Part shown: one piece after another, positions 28,215-37,556 of the stretch
Numbering within the stretch: position 1 is the first letter of the stretch
How the letters are laid out: the number at the start of each line of letters is the position of its first letter
Assembly: GCA_020249865.1 (NCBI GenBank)
Contig: JADCEV010000025.1
Span: 44,003-108,002, forward strand
Source of the DNA: Roseomonas sp.
GTDB taxonomy: Bacteria > Pseudomonadota > Alphaproteobacteria > Acetobacterales > Acetobacteraceae
Length of the DNA: 64,000 bases
Direction: 5' to 3'
The notes under the pieces: generated by a model
What the model was told of the DNA's origin: nothing
Databases searched by the model: none
The model's input: the letters and a program-made list of their open reading frames with translations, nothing else
Position numbers and translations under genes: made by a program

Positions 28215-29558
28215 TCAGCCTTCGCCCGCAAAGGCAATGAGGCTGCCATCATCGGTCGCCAGGATCAGCCGCCCGCCCACCACTATCATGGGCTGCGACA
28301 GTGCACCCGGCAGGCGTTGGCGGCCCAGGACATCGCCAGTGGAAGGATCAAGTGACACAAGCTCCGCCAGGCTGGTGCCAACGAAAAGCCGCCCCCCGGC
28401 AAGCAGCGGAGAGGAGAGCTGCACCATCGGCTGCGCCCGATTACCCTGCGCCGGCGGACGCAGAGAAACCGCCCAACGCGCCATCCCCGTTTCGCGCTGC
28501 AGCGCCGCGACCTCCCCCGCATCGGTCACGCCAAATATCCATTCGCCCGCGGCCCAGGGCATTTCCGTGCCACCGAATTCGCGTTCCCAAATGCGCCGCC
28601 CGGCGCGCAGATCAATCGAAAGCCCGATCCCGCCCATGCCAATGGCAATCACGCTATTGCCGGAAATCACCGGCGCAGCGCGCACACTGCCCACATCGGC
28701 AAGGCTCGTGCCCCCGGCCGCGGCAAGGCTGTCGCTCCAGATCACGCGGCCATCATTGGCGCGAAAGGCCAGGATTTCGCCGGAAGGAAAACCCGCCACC
28801 ACCGTATCCCCCACAATGGCAGGCGGGGGCAGGCCAAGCGGTATGGTTGCAATCGCCTGGGCGCGGTAGCGCCACAATACCTTGCCATCCTCAGCCGAAA
28901 GCGCGACCAGCGTGCTTTCCAGGGTGGTGACGAAAATCCGGCCATTGGCAAAGGAAGCCGCGCCGCGCATGGGGGCCTGCAAACGCACCCGCCATTTCAC
29001 CGCACCATCGGCAGCGGACAGGGCCAGCACCTCAGACAGCACAGTGGTGACAAAAACCGTATCACCTTCCACGATCACGCCAACGCCGCCGCCATCGCCG
29101 CGTTCATTTTCCGGGCGGGTATCAACCCGCCAGCGCCGCGCGCCATTGGCGATATCGAAGGCGGAAACAAAGCCATCCGCATCGCCCATGAAAACGCGAT
29201 CCGCATTGGCAACCGGGCCGGTAACCACACGGCGGCGGAAGGAAGTGCCCGTGCCATAGCCGGCGGACCAGGCCTGCCGCAGCGTCGCCCCCAGCGCCAT
29301 ATGCCCGCCCGCATGGCTCGCTGCGCCGCCAAGCTGAGGCCATAGATTGACCGCCTGCTGCGCCGGCAGGGAAATGGAAAGGCCGCGCGCTTCGGCATCC
29401 GCTTCCACCGTGCGGTCCGGCAAGGTCATCACCGGCTTGCGTTCACCCGTGACACGCACGCGGCGCTCACCAAAAATACTGTCCAGCGTCTCGCAGCCCG
29501 CCAGCAGCCCCACCGAGCCCAGCAGCCAGGCGCGCCGAGAGATATCCCGCCCCGTCAT
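28215..29558 (-). CDS. bamB: outer membrane protein assembly lipoprotein BamB
   Basis: A 447-residue PQQ-type beta-propeller lipoprotein. The N-terminal signal ends in the lipobox LLAGC near residue 22 and contains a twin-arginine-like SRRAWLLG. Repeated propeller blades with AxDGxVxW-type units (ALSAADGAVKWRV, ALSAEDGKVLWRY) run through the protein. BamB supports BamA, encoded at 10544. It overlaps the TPR gene upstream by four bases and precedes der. Confidence 0.93.
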   Translation of the reverse strand: MTGRDISRRAWLLGSVGLLAGCETLDSIFGERRVRVTGERKPVMTLPDRTVEADAEARGLSISLPAQQAVNLWPQLGGAASHAGGHMALGATLRQAWSAGYGTGTSFRRRVVTGPVANADRVFMGDADGFVSAFDIANGARRWRVDTRPENERGDGGGVGVIVEGDTVFVTTVLSEVLALSAADGAVKWRVRLQAPMRGAASFANGRIFVTTLESTLVALSAEDGKVLWRYRAQAIATIPLGLPPPAIVGDTVVAGFPSGEILAFRANDGRVIWSDSLAAAGGTSLADVGSVRAAPVISGNSVIAIGMGGIGLSIDLRAGRRIWEREFGGTEMPWAAGEWIFGVTDAGEVAALQRETGMARWAVSLRPPAQGNRAQPMVQLSSPLLAGGRLFVGTSLAELVSLDPSTGDVLGRQRLPGALSQPMIVVGGRLILATDDGSLIAFAGEG

Positions 29559-30205
29559 CCTTCAAGCCCCATGGCAAGCCGTTGCGCCCTTTCGCGGACG
29601 CCGCGCGGTGCGGTGACATCGGCGGCAAGCGCCTGAAAGGCTTGGCGCGCTTCGTCCCGCCGGCCGGCGCGCAGCGCAATCAGCCCGGCCACTTCCCGTG
29701 CCGAGGCATTCCAGGCCGATTCGGGCCGGGTCAGTGGCGTAATGCGCGCGGCGAGCATGGCAAGGTCCCCCTGATCGAGCGAACGGATCACCCAAAGCAA
29801 CGACGCCAAATCCCGATAGAGCGGATCGGCGCTGCTATCGGCAGCAATGGCATCATAAAGCCGGAGTGCTTCCGCCAGATCACCCGTTTCGGCCTTCAGC
29901 GCCGCGGCGCGCAGCCGCGCCAGATCGCGATAACCGGTGGGCGCGCTGCGGGACGCTTCCTCAAAACGCTGGGCCATGGCGCGAAGGTCCGCGCCCTCAG
30001 CCTCGGCGGCGCGATGGGCGGCCATGAAGGCGATGGCGGCTTTCTCTGCTTCCCGCGCTTCATACCAGCGCCAGCTTTGATGGGCACCGATGCCGGCCAG
30101 CACAAGGACCAGCACGCCCAAAACCAGGGTCCCATAGCGCTTCCACAGGCGGCGGGCGCGTTCAGCGCGGAGGTCTTCCGCAACCTCATCGAAAATATCG
30201 GGCAA
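29555..30205 (-). CDS. YfgM-like membrane-anchored TPR protein
   Basis: About 216 residues: a short cytoplasmic N-terminus, one membrane helix (YGTLVLGVLVLVLAGIG) and a periplasmic helical-repeat region with TPR-like periodicity, matching the YfgM family that works with PpiD and the Sec translocon and is typically encoded next to bamB. The frame extends to 30331 with an ATG, but a TTG at 30205 is preceded by GAGGA at the right distance and begins the family sequence (PDIFDEVAEDLRAERARRLW); I use it. Its stop overlaps the bamB start (ATGA). Confidence 0.8.
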   Translation of the reverse strand: MPDIFDEVAEDLRAERARRLWKRYGTLVLGVLVLVLAGIGAHQSWRWYEAREAEKAAIAFMAAHRAAEAEGADLRAMAQRFEEASRSAPTGYRDLARLRAAALKAETGDLAEALRLYDAIAADSSADPLYRDLASLLWVIRSLDQGDLAMLAARITPLTRPESAWNASAREVAGLIALRAGRRDEARQAFQALAADVTAPRGVRERAQRLAMGLEG

Positions 30206-30357
30206 GGCGGTCCTCGGGTCAGAAAGGCGATTTGCCGCAGGGCTAAGCCCTTCTGTCGCGGCGGTCAAACGGGGAATTCCGGGCCTCAGGGCCGGCTTGT
30301 TAAAGATTTTAGGAAAAAATTTGCAATTCATTAACTTCTATGGGGTCTTGTAGGCCC

Positions 30358-30747
30358 ATGCGGTTCCTTCGCCCCCTTTCCGTCGTTCTTCTGCTATTGG
30401 CCGGCTGCGAAAGTGTTGGTGCGCCGGGCGCGCCTTTACTCTCCATTCCGGCGGCGATTGAGGGGGTCTCCCTCGTGACCACCCAGCGCGGGGTGGGCGA
30501 TAATGTGGTCTCCTTGGTTACTGGCAAGGATTGCTCTTATGTCCGGCTCGCCAAGGGGCAGACCTATTGCGCTTCAGACCCGCCGCCACCGGTGCAGCCC
30601 GTTTGCACCCGCAGCCTTGGGCAGGTGGATTGCTGGACCACGCCACCCGTGGCGAGCCCGCCTTACAAGAATGTGCGCGACGGGCCTTATGAATTGAACG
30701 CGGAACAGGAACGCAACCGCACGGCGCGCTGGCCGAAGCTGTTCTGA
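30358..30747 (+). CDS. small cysteine-rich lipoprotein, unknown function
   Basis: A 129-residue predicted lipoprotein. The signal (MRFLRPLSVVLLLLAGC) ends in the lipobox cysteine at 17. The mature part has four further cysteines (59, 71, 83, 92), with GKDCS, TYC, VCTRSLG and VDCW contexts, which could form two disulfides, and a C-terminal charged stretch. I do not recognise a named family. The ATG at 30358 fits the signal peptide better than the upstream one. It is divergent from the YfgM-like gene and lies in an AT-rich promoter region. Confidence 0.75.
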   Translation: MRFLRPLSVVLLLLAGCESVGAPGAPLLSIPAAIEGVSLVTTQRGVGDNVVSLVTGKDCSYVRLAKGQTYCASDPPPPVQPVCTRSLGQVDCWTTPPVASPPYKNVRDGPYELNAEQERNRTARWPKLF

Positions 30748-30767
30748 TCAGTGCCGCCCGGCGCCTT

Positions 30768-31802
30768 TCACAGAAACTGCGGCAACCGATAGAAGCGCGC
30801 GGCGGTCCGCCAGAATAGATCAGCCTTTTCGTCGGCCGAGGCGCCGGCGGCAATGCGCTTGAAGGCATTCCAGCCGACCGCATAGCCATAGCCGCCCTTA
30901 TCCACCGGGAAATTGCTTTCGAACATGCAGCGGCTGGTGCCGAATAGTTCAATGCAGCGTTCCATCCAGGGGCGCCAATGCCCTGCCAATTCTTCCGATG
31001 ATGGCGCAATCGCCCCCGCTTCAAGCCCAAAGCCCGGCAGGCGCATGCCAAGCCCACCCAGCTTCCCCATCACATTCGGGCATTCTGCCAATTCCGCCAT
31101 ATGGCGCGACCAGCTGGCGAAGACCTCCTCACCTTTCCCGGCATAGGGACCGATGCCGAGAATCCCACCGCAATGATCCAGCACGATCGGGATTTCGGGG
31201 AAGGCACGCGCCAATGACGCCAGGCGCGGGATTTGGTGGAAATAGATCCAGGCATCAAAGGAAAGCCCATTGCGCCCAAGGGCGGCGAAACCCGCACGAA
31301 AGGCTCTGCTCTCCATCATGTCTTCCGCCGGCGTATAGGCCGGGTTCAGCATGGCGGGGTCAGGGTCCCAGGTCGCGATATGGCGAATGCCGCGAAACCT
31401 GCCCCCGGCGGCAGCGATATGCGCTTCCAGAACGGGCTGCACCGCATCACCCAGCGTCAGGTCAGCATAGCCCACGATGCCGGCATTGGCGGCGATATCG
31501 CCATAGATGCCGCTGGCGAACATGGCCGCGATGCCGGTGACGAATTCCGTCTCCCCCACCGGCTTCAGCGCCTCAGGCCCCGCAGCGCGGTGCATGGACC
31601 GCGCCTGCACATAAACCGTTGCCTTGACGTTATGGCCGCTTTGCAGATCGGCGAGGAATTCATCATGCAAATAGCGCCAGCCCGGCCGATCCCAGAGGTG
31701 ATGATGCGGGTCAATGATCAGCTGCGCGGGGTCCAGAATCTCCTCACGGCGCGCGGCGAGCCAATCCTCACGCACGGGAAGGTAATGCTGCTGCTGGGAC
31801 AT
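30768..31802 (-). CDS. amidohydrolase-2 family hydrolase (TIM barrel)
   Basis: A 344-residue metal-dependent hydrolase of the amidohydrolase-2 type (PDC lactonase and related decarboxylases/lactonases). The metal-binding HxH lies in DPHHHLWD (residues 32-38), PIVLDHCGG carries another ligand histidine, and the C-terminal FESNFPVDKGG carries the catalytic aspartate. The ATG at 31802 gives the family N-terminus; an upstream in-frame ATG at 31862 does not. It is divergent from the DapA-like gene 118 bases away, which suggests a shared pathway. Substrate unknown. Confidence 0.85.
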   Translation of the reverse strand: MSQQQHYLPVREDWLAARREEILDPAQLIIDPHHHLWDRPGWRYLHDEFLADLQSGHNVKATVYVQARSMHRAAGPEALKPVGETEFVTGIAAMFASGIYGDIAANAGIVGYADLTLGDAVQPVLEAHIAAAGGRFRGIRHIATWDPDPAMLNPAYTPAEDMMESRAFRAGFAALGRNGLSFDAWIYFHQIPRLASLARAFPEIPIVLDHCGGILGIGPYAGKGEEVFASWSRHMAELAECPNVMGKLGGLGMRLPGFGLEAGAIAPSSEELAGHWRPWMERCIELFGTSRCMFESNFPVDKGGYGYAVGWNAFKRIAAGASADEKADLFWRTAARFYRLPQFL

Positions 31803-31919
31803 GGCGTGTTCCTGACCGCGTGGCTTTGACCGCATGGGATGGGGCTTTGGCCTGGGCGTCAAGCCTGGGCGAGGCCAGCGGCTTGTTCTATGGTCGCGCC
31901 AAGATTTGAGGATCCCGCC

Positions 31920-32843
31920 ATGCTCACCCGAAATGCCAAGGGCGTTTTCGTCATTGCCCCCACCCCCTTCCTGCCCGATGGCGCGCTTGATCTTGCCAGC
32001 GCCGATCGCATGACCGATGCCTTTCTGGCCGCGGGGGCCAGTGGCCTGACGCTACTTGGCGTGATGGGTGAAGCGCCGAAGCTTGATCAGGAAGAAGCGA
32101 TCAGCTTTGTGAAACGCGTGATCAATCGTGTGGCGGGGCGCGTGCCGGTGGTGGTGGGTGCCTCGGCGCCTGGCTTTGCCAGCATGCGCGCCGTGGCGCG
32201 CGGCGCGCTTGATCTGGGTGCCGCGGGCATCATGGTGGCGCCGGCGCCGGGCCTGAAGGGCGATGATGCAGTGCTGTCCTACATCATGCAGGCCATGGAT
32301 GTCGTGGGCGATGCGCCCTTTGTCTTGCAGGATTTCCCGCAACTGACCGGCATTCATATCAGCGCTGCCATGGTGGCGCGCGCCGCTGCCGATCCGCGCC
32401 TGGTGATGCTGAAGGCCGAGGACTATCCCGGCCTGGATAAGCTTTCCGCCATCCGCAAGATGGAAAAGGAATGCAAGATGCCGCGCATCAGCATCCTGGG
32501 TGGCAATGGAGGCCAATTCCTGCCGGAGGAACTCTCGCGCGGCGCGGATGGCATCATGACCGGCTATGCCTTCCCGGAAATGCTGGCCGAGGTGATTGCG
32601 CTGATGGCAGCCGGCAAGCGCGATGCTGCGCAAGACGCGTTTGATGTGCACCTGCCCTTGATCCGCAGTGAATTGCAGCCTGGCCTTGGCCTTGCCATCC
32701 GCAAGCATGTGCTGGCGCGGCGCGGCATCATTGCTCATGCGGCCTTGCGCGCCCCCGGCCCCAAGCTTTCGGCGGAAACCACTGCGGAGATCGATTACCT
32801 GCTCGCCCGCCTGCAAGCGCGCGGCGGGGCCAAGCTGCCCTGA
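31920..32843 (+). CDS. DapA-superfamily aldolase lacking the DHDPS tyrosine
   Basis: A 307-residue class I aldolase/lyase of the DapA superfamily. The Schiff-base lysine is Lys165 in VMLKAEDYP. The catalytic tyrosine of dihydrodipicolinate synthase is replaced by Gln137 (LQDFP instead of LYNVP), exactly 28 residues before the lysine as expected, and the GTTGES loop reads GVMGEA (47-52). So it is not a lysine-pathway enzyme; a sugar-acid or keto-acid lyase or dehydratase is likely. The start is ATG 31920; the upstream frame is not conserved-looking. Confidence 0.87.
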   Translation: MLTRNAKGVFVIAPTPFLPDGALDLASADRMTDAFLAAGASGLTLLGVMGEAPKLDQEEAISFVKRVINRVAGRVPVVVGASAPGFASMRAVARGALDLGAAGIMVAPAPGLKGDDAVLSYIMQAMDVVGDAPFVLQDFPQLTGIHISAAMVARAAADPRLVMLKAEDYPGLDKLSAIRKMEKECKMPRISILGGNGGQFLPEELSRGADGIMTGYAFPEMLAEVIALMAAGKRDAAQDAFDVHLPLIRSELQPGLGLAIRKHVLARRGIIAHAALRAPGPKLSAETTAEIDYLLARLQARGGAKLP

Positions 32844-32885
32844 ACACGACGCACCACATCAATTTGCACATGAAGGAGGAAAACC

Positions 32886-33188
32886 ATGCCCAAAATCGCC
32901 ATCGCCGTTGAATTCAAGATCAAGGAAGGCCAGCACGCGGCCTTTGACGCGATCATCCGCGAACATGCCCGTCTGACGTTGCAAGAAGAACCGGGCTGCG
33001 AGCGCTTTGATGTGCTGCAACCGCTCGACAAGGATGGCGCGCATGACAAAAGCCGCGTCATGCTTTGCGAAGTGTATCAGGATCGCGCGGCGGTGGATGC
33101 GCACACCAAGAACCCGCGGCTCGCCAAGGTGCGCGATTCCTATGCGCCGCTGATCGAAGGGCGTACGCTGACACTTTGTGAGATGTGA
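32886..33188 (+). CDS. antibiotic biosynthesis monooxygenase (ABM) domain protein
   Basis: A 100-residue single-domain ABM ferredoxin-like protein (KIAIAVEFKIKEG, then HARLTLQEEPGCERFDVL, then CEVYQDRAAVDAHT). Such proteins are cofactor-free monooxygenases or isomerases on quinones and related molecules; despite the name most act in catabolism. AAGGAGG six bases before the start is a near-perfect Shine-Dalgarno. It follows the DapA-like gene by 42 bases and is probably co-transcribed. Confidence 0.9.
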   Translation: MPKIAIAVEFKIKEGQHAAFDAIIREHARLTLQEEPGCERFDVLQPLDKDGAHDKSRVMLCEVYQDRAAVDAHTKNPRLAKVRDSYAPLIEGRTLTLCEM

Positions 33189-33190
33189 GG

Positions 33191-33219
33191 TTTAAAGGGC
33201 GCTGCCTTATGCAGCGCCC
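33191..33219. terminator. hairpin terminator between the ABM gene and alaS
   Basis: GGGCGCTGC (33197-33205) and GCAGCGCCC (33211-33219) form a perfect 9-bp stem with loop CTTAT. On the minus strand it is followed by TTT, so it best serves alaS; it also lies directly after the ABM stop. Confidence 0.65.
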
Positions 33220-33226
33220 CTCAGTA

Positions 33227-35875
33227 TCACCCCGCCAAAGCCGCCTTCACCGCCGCCAGCGCTTCTGCCGCCTTCGCGGCATCCGGCCCGCCGGCCTGCG
33301 CCATATCGGGCCGCCCGCCGCCGCCCTTGCCGCCCACAGCGGCCGAGGCCGCGCGCACCAGCGCCACCGCATCGGCACGGCCCTTGGCGGCTTCCGCCAC
33401 GGCAACCACGATACTCGCCTTGCCTTCCGCCGTGCTGATCAGCGCCACAACATCAGCGGTGCCACCTTTCAGAATGGCCTCGGCCAGGCCCTTCAAATCA
33501 CGCGCCGGCACTTCACCAAGATCGCGCAGCGCCACGCGCAGCCCGGCCACTTCCTCAATCTCCGCCCCGCCGCCTCCGGTCGCAAGCTTCTTGCGGAGTT
33601 CCGCGACATCGCGTTCCAGCTTGCGCCGTTCTTCGACCAGCGCGGCGATGCGCCCGGCCAATTCGCCCGGCTGCGCCTTCAACACCGCCGCCGCCGCCGT
33701 CAGGCTTTCTTCCATTTCATTGATGTAGGCGAGTGCAGCATCACCCGTGACGGCCTCCACACGCCGCACGCCGGCGCTGACCGCGCCTTCGGCGATGATC
33801 TTGAACAGGCCGATATCGCCGGTGCGCCGCACATGCGTGCCGCCGCAAAGTTCCAGCGAATAGACGCCATGCTTTTCGGTCGCCGCCGGGTCATGCCCCA
33901 TGCCGACCACGCGCACTTCCTCGCCATATTTCTCGCCGAATAGCGCCATGGCGCCGGCTTCCACCGCCGCTTCCGGCGTCATCAGCCGCGTGATCACCTC
34001 GGCATTCTCGCGAATGCGGGCATTCACCTCGGCTTCCACCCAGGCGAGTTCTTCGGCTTCCATGGGCTTATTGTGGGAAACGTCAAAACGCAGCCGATCC
34101 GGCGCATTCAAGCTGCCCTTCTGCGCGACATGCGTGCCAAGCCGCCGGCGCAACGCCTCATGCAGCAAATGCGTCGCGGAATGATGCGCGCGGATATTGG
34201 AACGCCGCGCATGATCCACCGTGGCGCTTACCGCCATGCCGGGCTTGGCTTCGCCATGCACAATTTTGCCCAGATGCACAAAAAGATTGCCGAGCTTCTT
34301 TTGCGTATCACGGATTTCGATGCGGCAGGCATCGCCCGCGACAATCACGCCCGTATCACCGACCTGGCCACCGCTTTCGGCATAAAATGGCGTCTGATTC
34401 AGCAGCACCGCCACTTCCGCACCAACTGCGGCATGGTCCACCACCTTGCCATCCACCACCAGCGCGGTGATCTCACCTTCTGCGACTTCGGTGGAATAGC
34501 CAAGAAATTCGCTGGCGCCGATCTTTTCCTGCACATCGAACCAAAGGCTTTCGGTCGCTGCTTCACCACTGCCGGCCCAGGCCGCGCGGGCGCGGCGCTT
34601 TTGTTCCGCCATAGCGGCATTGAAGCCTTCCACATCCACCGCGCGGCCTTCGCCACGCAGCGCATCCTGCGTCAGGTCCAGGGGGAAGCCGAAAGTATCA
34701 TACAGCCGGAAGGCGACCTCACCGGGCAGGGTCTGGCTTGATCCGAGCTTGCCGGTTTCTTCCGCCAGCAGATGGAGGCCCCGTTCCAGCAATGACCGGA
34801 AGCGCGTTTCCTCAAGCCGCAGCGTTTCGGAAATCAGCGCCTCGGCCCGCACCAATTCCGGATAGGCGGTGCCCATTTGCCGCACCAGTGAAGGCAGAAT
34901 GCGATGCATCAGCGGCTCACGCGATCCCATCATATGGGCGTGGCGCATGGCGCGGCGCAGGATGCGGCGCAGCACATAGCCGCGGCCTTCATTGGATGGC
35001 AGCACGCCATCGGCAATCAGAAAGGCGCCGGCGCGCAAATGATCCGCCACCACGCGGTGGCTGGACCGGAAGGGGCCATCGGGGTCCTGGCTGGTGGCTT
35101 CCGCACTCGCCAGAATAATCGCGCGCAAGGTGTCCGTGTCGTAATTATCGTGCTTGCCTTGCAGAATGGCGGCGAAGCGTTCCAGCCCCATGCCGGTATC
35201 AATGGAAGGCCGCGGTAGCGGGTTGCGCACGCCGGCGGGTTCTTCCAGGAACTGCATGAAAACCAGGTTCCAGATTTCGATGAAGCGATCACCATCCTGA
35301 TCCGCGCTGCCAGGCGGGCCGCCGAAAATCTTGTCGCCATGATCGAAGAAAATCTCGGAACAGGGGCCGCAGGGACCGGTATCGCCCATGCGCCAGAAAT
35401 TGTCGGAAGTCGGGATGCGGATGATGCGATCATCGGTCAGTCCCGCCACTTTTTTCCAAATGGCGGCGGCGTCATCATCTTCGGAATAAACCGTGACCAG
35501 CAGGCGGTCCTTGGGCAGGGCGAAATCCTTGGTCAGCAATTCCCAGGCATAGGGGATGGCCTGTTCCTTGAAGTAATCGCCGAAGGAGAAATTGCCGAGC
35601 ATTTCGAAAAACGTGTGATGCCGCGCGGTATAGCCGACATTATCAAGGTCATTATGCTTGCCCCCGGCGCGGACGGATTTTTGGGCGGTGGTGGCGCGGG
35701 AATAGGGGCGCTTTTCCTGGCCGGTGAAGACATTCTTGAACTGCACCATGCCGGAATTGGCGAACATCAGTGTCGGATCATTGCGCGGCACCAGCGGGCT
35801 GCTTTCCACCACCTCATGGCCATTGCGACGGAAGTAATCCAGGAAGGTCGCACGGATATCATTGCTGCTGGTCAT
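33227..35875 (-). CDS. alaS: alanyl-tRNA synthetase
   Basis: An 882-residue class II synthetase charging tRNA-Ala. The catalytic domain opens with [25 protein letters not shown], the editing domain carries the zinc ligands in [11 protein letters not shown] and CGGTHV, and a C-terminal DHHA1 domain follows a coiled region. Length is normal. The ATG at 35875 gives the family start; an upstream ATG at 35920 would add 15 unrelated residues. The 175 bases upstream hold two palindromic elements. Confidence 0.97.
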   Translation of the reverse strand: MTSSNDIRATFLDYFRRNGHEVVESSPLVPRNDPTLMFANSGMVQFKNVFTGQEKRPYSRATTAQKSVRAGGKHNDLDNVGYTARHHTFFEMLGNFSFGDYFKEQAIPYAWELLTKDFALPKDRLLVTVYSEDDDAAAIWKKVAGLTDDRIIRIPTSDNFWRMGDTGPCGPCSEIFFDHGDKIFGGPPGSADQDGDRFIEIWNLVFMQFLEEPAGVRNPLPRPSIDTGMGLERFAAILQGKHDNYDTDTLRAIILASAEATSQDPDGPFRSSHRVVADHLRAGAFLIADGVLPSNEGRGYVLRRILRRAMRHAHMMGSREPLMHRILPSLVRQMGTAYPELVRAEALISETLRLEETRFRSLLERGLHLLAEETGKLGSSQTLPGEVAFRLYDTFGFPLDLTQDALRGEGRAVDVEGFNAAMAEQKRRARAAWAGSGEAATESLWFDVQEKIGASEFLGYSTEVAEGEITALVVDGKVVDHAAVGAEVAVLLNQTPFYAESGGQVGDTGVIVAGDACRIEIRDTQKKLGNLFVHLGKIVHGEAKPGMAVSATVDHARRSNIRAHHSATHLLHEALRRRLGTHVAQKGSLNAPDRLRFDVSHNKPMEAEELAWVEAEVNARIRENAEVITRLMTPEAAVEAGAMALFGEKYGEEVRVVGMGHDPAATEKHGVYSLELCGGTHVRRTGDIGLFKIIAEGAVSAGVRRVEAVTGDAALAYINEMEESLTAAAAVLKAQPGELAGRIAALVEERRKLERDVAELRKKLATGGGGAEIEEVAGLRVALRDLGEVPARDLKGLAEAILKGGTADVVALISTAEGKASIVVAVAEAAKGRADAVALVRAASAAVGGKGGGGRPDMAQAGGPDAAKAAEALAAVKAALAG

Positions 35876-35900
35876 GTTTCGCCCATCGGGTCCGCGTTTT

Positions 35901-35944
35901 CTGGAGCATGTTGCGTTCACATGGGTTCACGCAACCCGCTCCAG
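35901..35944. repeat. palindromic element 1 upstream of alaS
   Basis: A nested inverted repeat: CTGGAGC, two bases, GTTGCGT, twelve bases, ACGCAAC, two bases, GCTCCAG. It forms a 14-bp stem with one small internal mismatch. It resembles dispersed palindromic elements found in alphaproteobacterial genomes, which I cannot confirm without a genome search. Confidence 0.6.
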
Positions 35945-35957
35945 AGCTGTGTTTTTC

Positions 35958-36004
35958 GAGCATCTTCACGCGTTCAGAAGATTCCATCTGAACGCGATCT
36001 GCTC
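35958..36004. repeat. palindromic element 2 upstream of alaS
   Basis: GAGCA ... CGCGTTCAG, ten bases, CTGAACGCG ... TGCTC. The inner stem is a perfect 9 bp. An alternative stem, ATCTTC (35962-35967) with GAAGAT (35977-35982), competes with it. It shares the GAGC ends and a GTTCA core with element 1, suggesting both belong to one repeat family. No U tract follows, so neither is an obvious terminator for the upstream MATE gene. Confidence 0.6.
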
Positions 36005-36050
36005 TAAGCCCGGAGAGGTAGCGCGCAGCGCCCCGCGCGTGAAGGCCCTG

Positions 36051-37394
36051 TCACACGCGCCCCGGCCAAACCCCAGGCCGCACCGCAAGCGCGCAAATCA
36101 GCCCGTAAGCAGTAATGCCAAGCGCCACGGCAATGAATTGCCCCGTCAGCCCAAGCCCCACCGCATCCATCAGCAAGGCCCCCCCCAACACGGCAAGCCC
36201 AACGCGCGTAAGGGCCGCTGCCACCGGCCAGCGCATCCGCCCCGCCCCCATGGCGGCGAAGTAAAGCGCCATGCCCAAGCCAAATCCGGGCAAGGCCCAG
36301 CCGATAATCCCCAGCGCCTCGGTCGCAATGGCCGCCACTGCGGCGTCACTGGCAAAGGCCGCCGCCACCTGGGCCGGGAACAACGCAATGCCAAAGCCAA
36401 TCACGCCCGTGACCGCAAAGGCCAAACCACCCCCCGTCCAGGCGATGCGCCGTGCTTCCGCCCAATCCCCCGCCCCCACCGCGCGCCCGACCAGGGCCGT
36501 CAGTGCCGATCCGATGCCAAAAGCCAGCGGGATCATCAGGAATTCCATGCGCGCGGAAATGCCATAGGCGGCAATCGCCGCCGGCCCGTGCGCTGCGATG
36601 CGCGCCGTCACCAGAATGGTCGCGAGATTGGCAAGCGTTGCCATCACACAGGCAATCAGCCCCACCGCCAGGATGCGCCCGAATAGCGCCCGCCTGAGCG
36701 GCGCACGGAAATCCGGCACAAACCCGGCCCCGCCGCGCAGCACCACAAGCGCCATGATCAGTGCCGAGGCACTCATGCTGAGCGCGAAGGCCATGCCAGC
36801 TCCTGGCAAGCCAAAGCCCAGCGGTTCCATGAAAACCCAGGCGAGCGGCGGATAGATCACCCAGCCCCCCACCACACCGCGCGCCGCCAGCGCATGCCGC
36901 CCGCCACCGCGCAGGATGGACGCCAAGGTATTGGTCAGCCAGGCCGGCAGCGCCCCCGCGCCAAAGGTCCAGGCGGCGAAGGCAGCGCCGGCCTCGGCCG
37001 CCCCCGCCCCGCCGATCAGGCCCAGGATCGCGCGCGGAAACATCAGGAAGGGCAGCGCGAAAAGCGCCGCGCCGGCGGTGGCGATAATCAGCGCATGAAA
37101 GGCAAGCGCGGCTGCCTCATCACGCTTCCCGCCCCCCAAGGCTCGGGCAATGGCCGAAACGACGCCTCCCCCCATCGCACCCGCCGACATTTGGGACAGC
37201 AGCAGGGTGAAGGGCAGCACCACCGCCCAGCCTGCCAGCGCCGCCTGGCCCTGCCGCGCCGCCAGCCAGGGTTCGATCAATTGCGCGATGATCTGGGTCG
37301 CGACCAGCAAAGTGGTCGGCGCCGCCAGGGCCAGGATCTGCTTGAGCCGCCCCGTGCCGCTAGTCACGGGCAAGCCGCCGAGTCGCACCTGCAA
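36051..37394 (-). CDS. MATE-family efflux transporter
   Basis: A 447-residue multidrug/toxin exporter with twelve helices in two halves, each beginning with a MATE-type segment (LKQILALAAPTTLLVATQIIAQLIE and FGRILAVGLIACVMATLANLAT). Conserved GSALTALVGRAVGAGDW (about residue 295) is the typical loop after helix 7/8. The start is uncertain: TTG at 37394, GTG at 37388 and GTG at 37367 are all in frame, and none has a convincing Shine-Dalgarno. Substrate unknown. Confidence 0.88.
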   Translation of the reverse strand: MQVRLGGLPVTSGTGRLKQILALAAPTTLLVATQIIAQLIEPWLAARQGQAALAGWAVVLPFTLLLSQMSAGAMGGGVVSAIARALGGGKRDEAAALAFHALIIATAGAALFALPFLMFPRAILGLIGGAGAAEAGAAFAAWTFGAGALPAWLTNTLASILRGGGRHALAARGVVGGWVIYPPLAWVFMEPLGFGLPGAGMAFALSMSASALIMALVVLRGGAGFVPDFRAPLRRALFGRILAVGLIACVMATLANLATILVTARIAAHGPAAIAAYGISARMEFLMIPLAFGIGSALTALVGRAVGAGDWAEARRIAWTGGGLAFAVTGVIGFGIALFPAQVAAAFASDAAVAAIATEALGIIGWALPGFGLGMALYFAAMGAGRMRWPVAAALTRVGLAVLGGALLMDAVGLGLTGQFIAVALGITAYGLICALAVRPGVWPGRV

Positions 37395-37556
37395 ATGCTT
37401 TGGTCATGGCCTATCGGAGCCCTCAAAAACGGCCCTGACAAGGCCGAATCGGGCGTTTTCCACAGATTTCTTTCGAGTCGTGGATCATAGAACTTGTGTC
37501 TCCGCCCCCTTTTCCCTACCGTATCTTGTGTTGGGGAGATCAAAGGGGGTTCCTTC

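Noticed and set aside
27228..28355. Plus-strand frame of 375 codons, Ser/Arg-rich
   Set aside because: Antisense to der and bamB.
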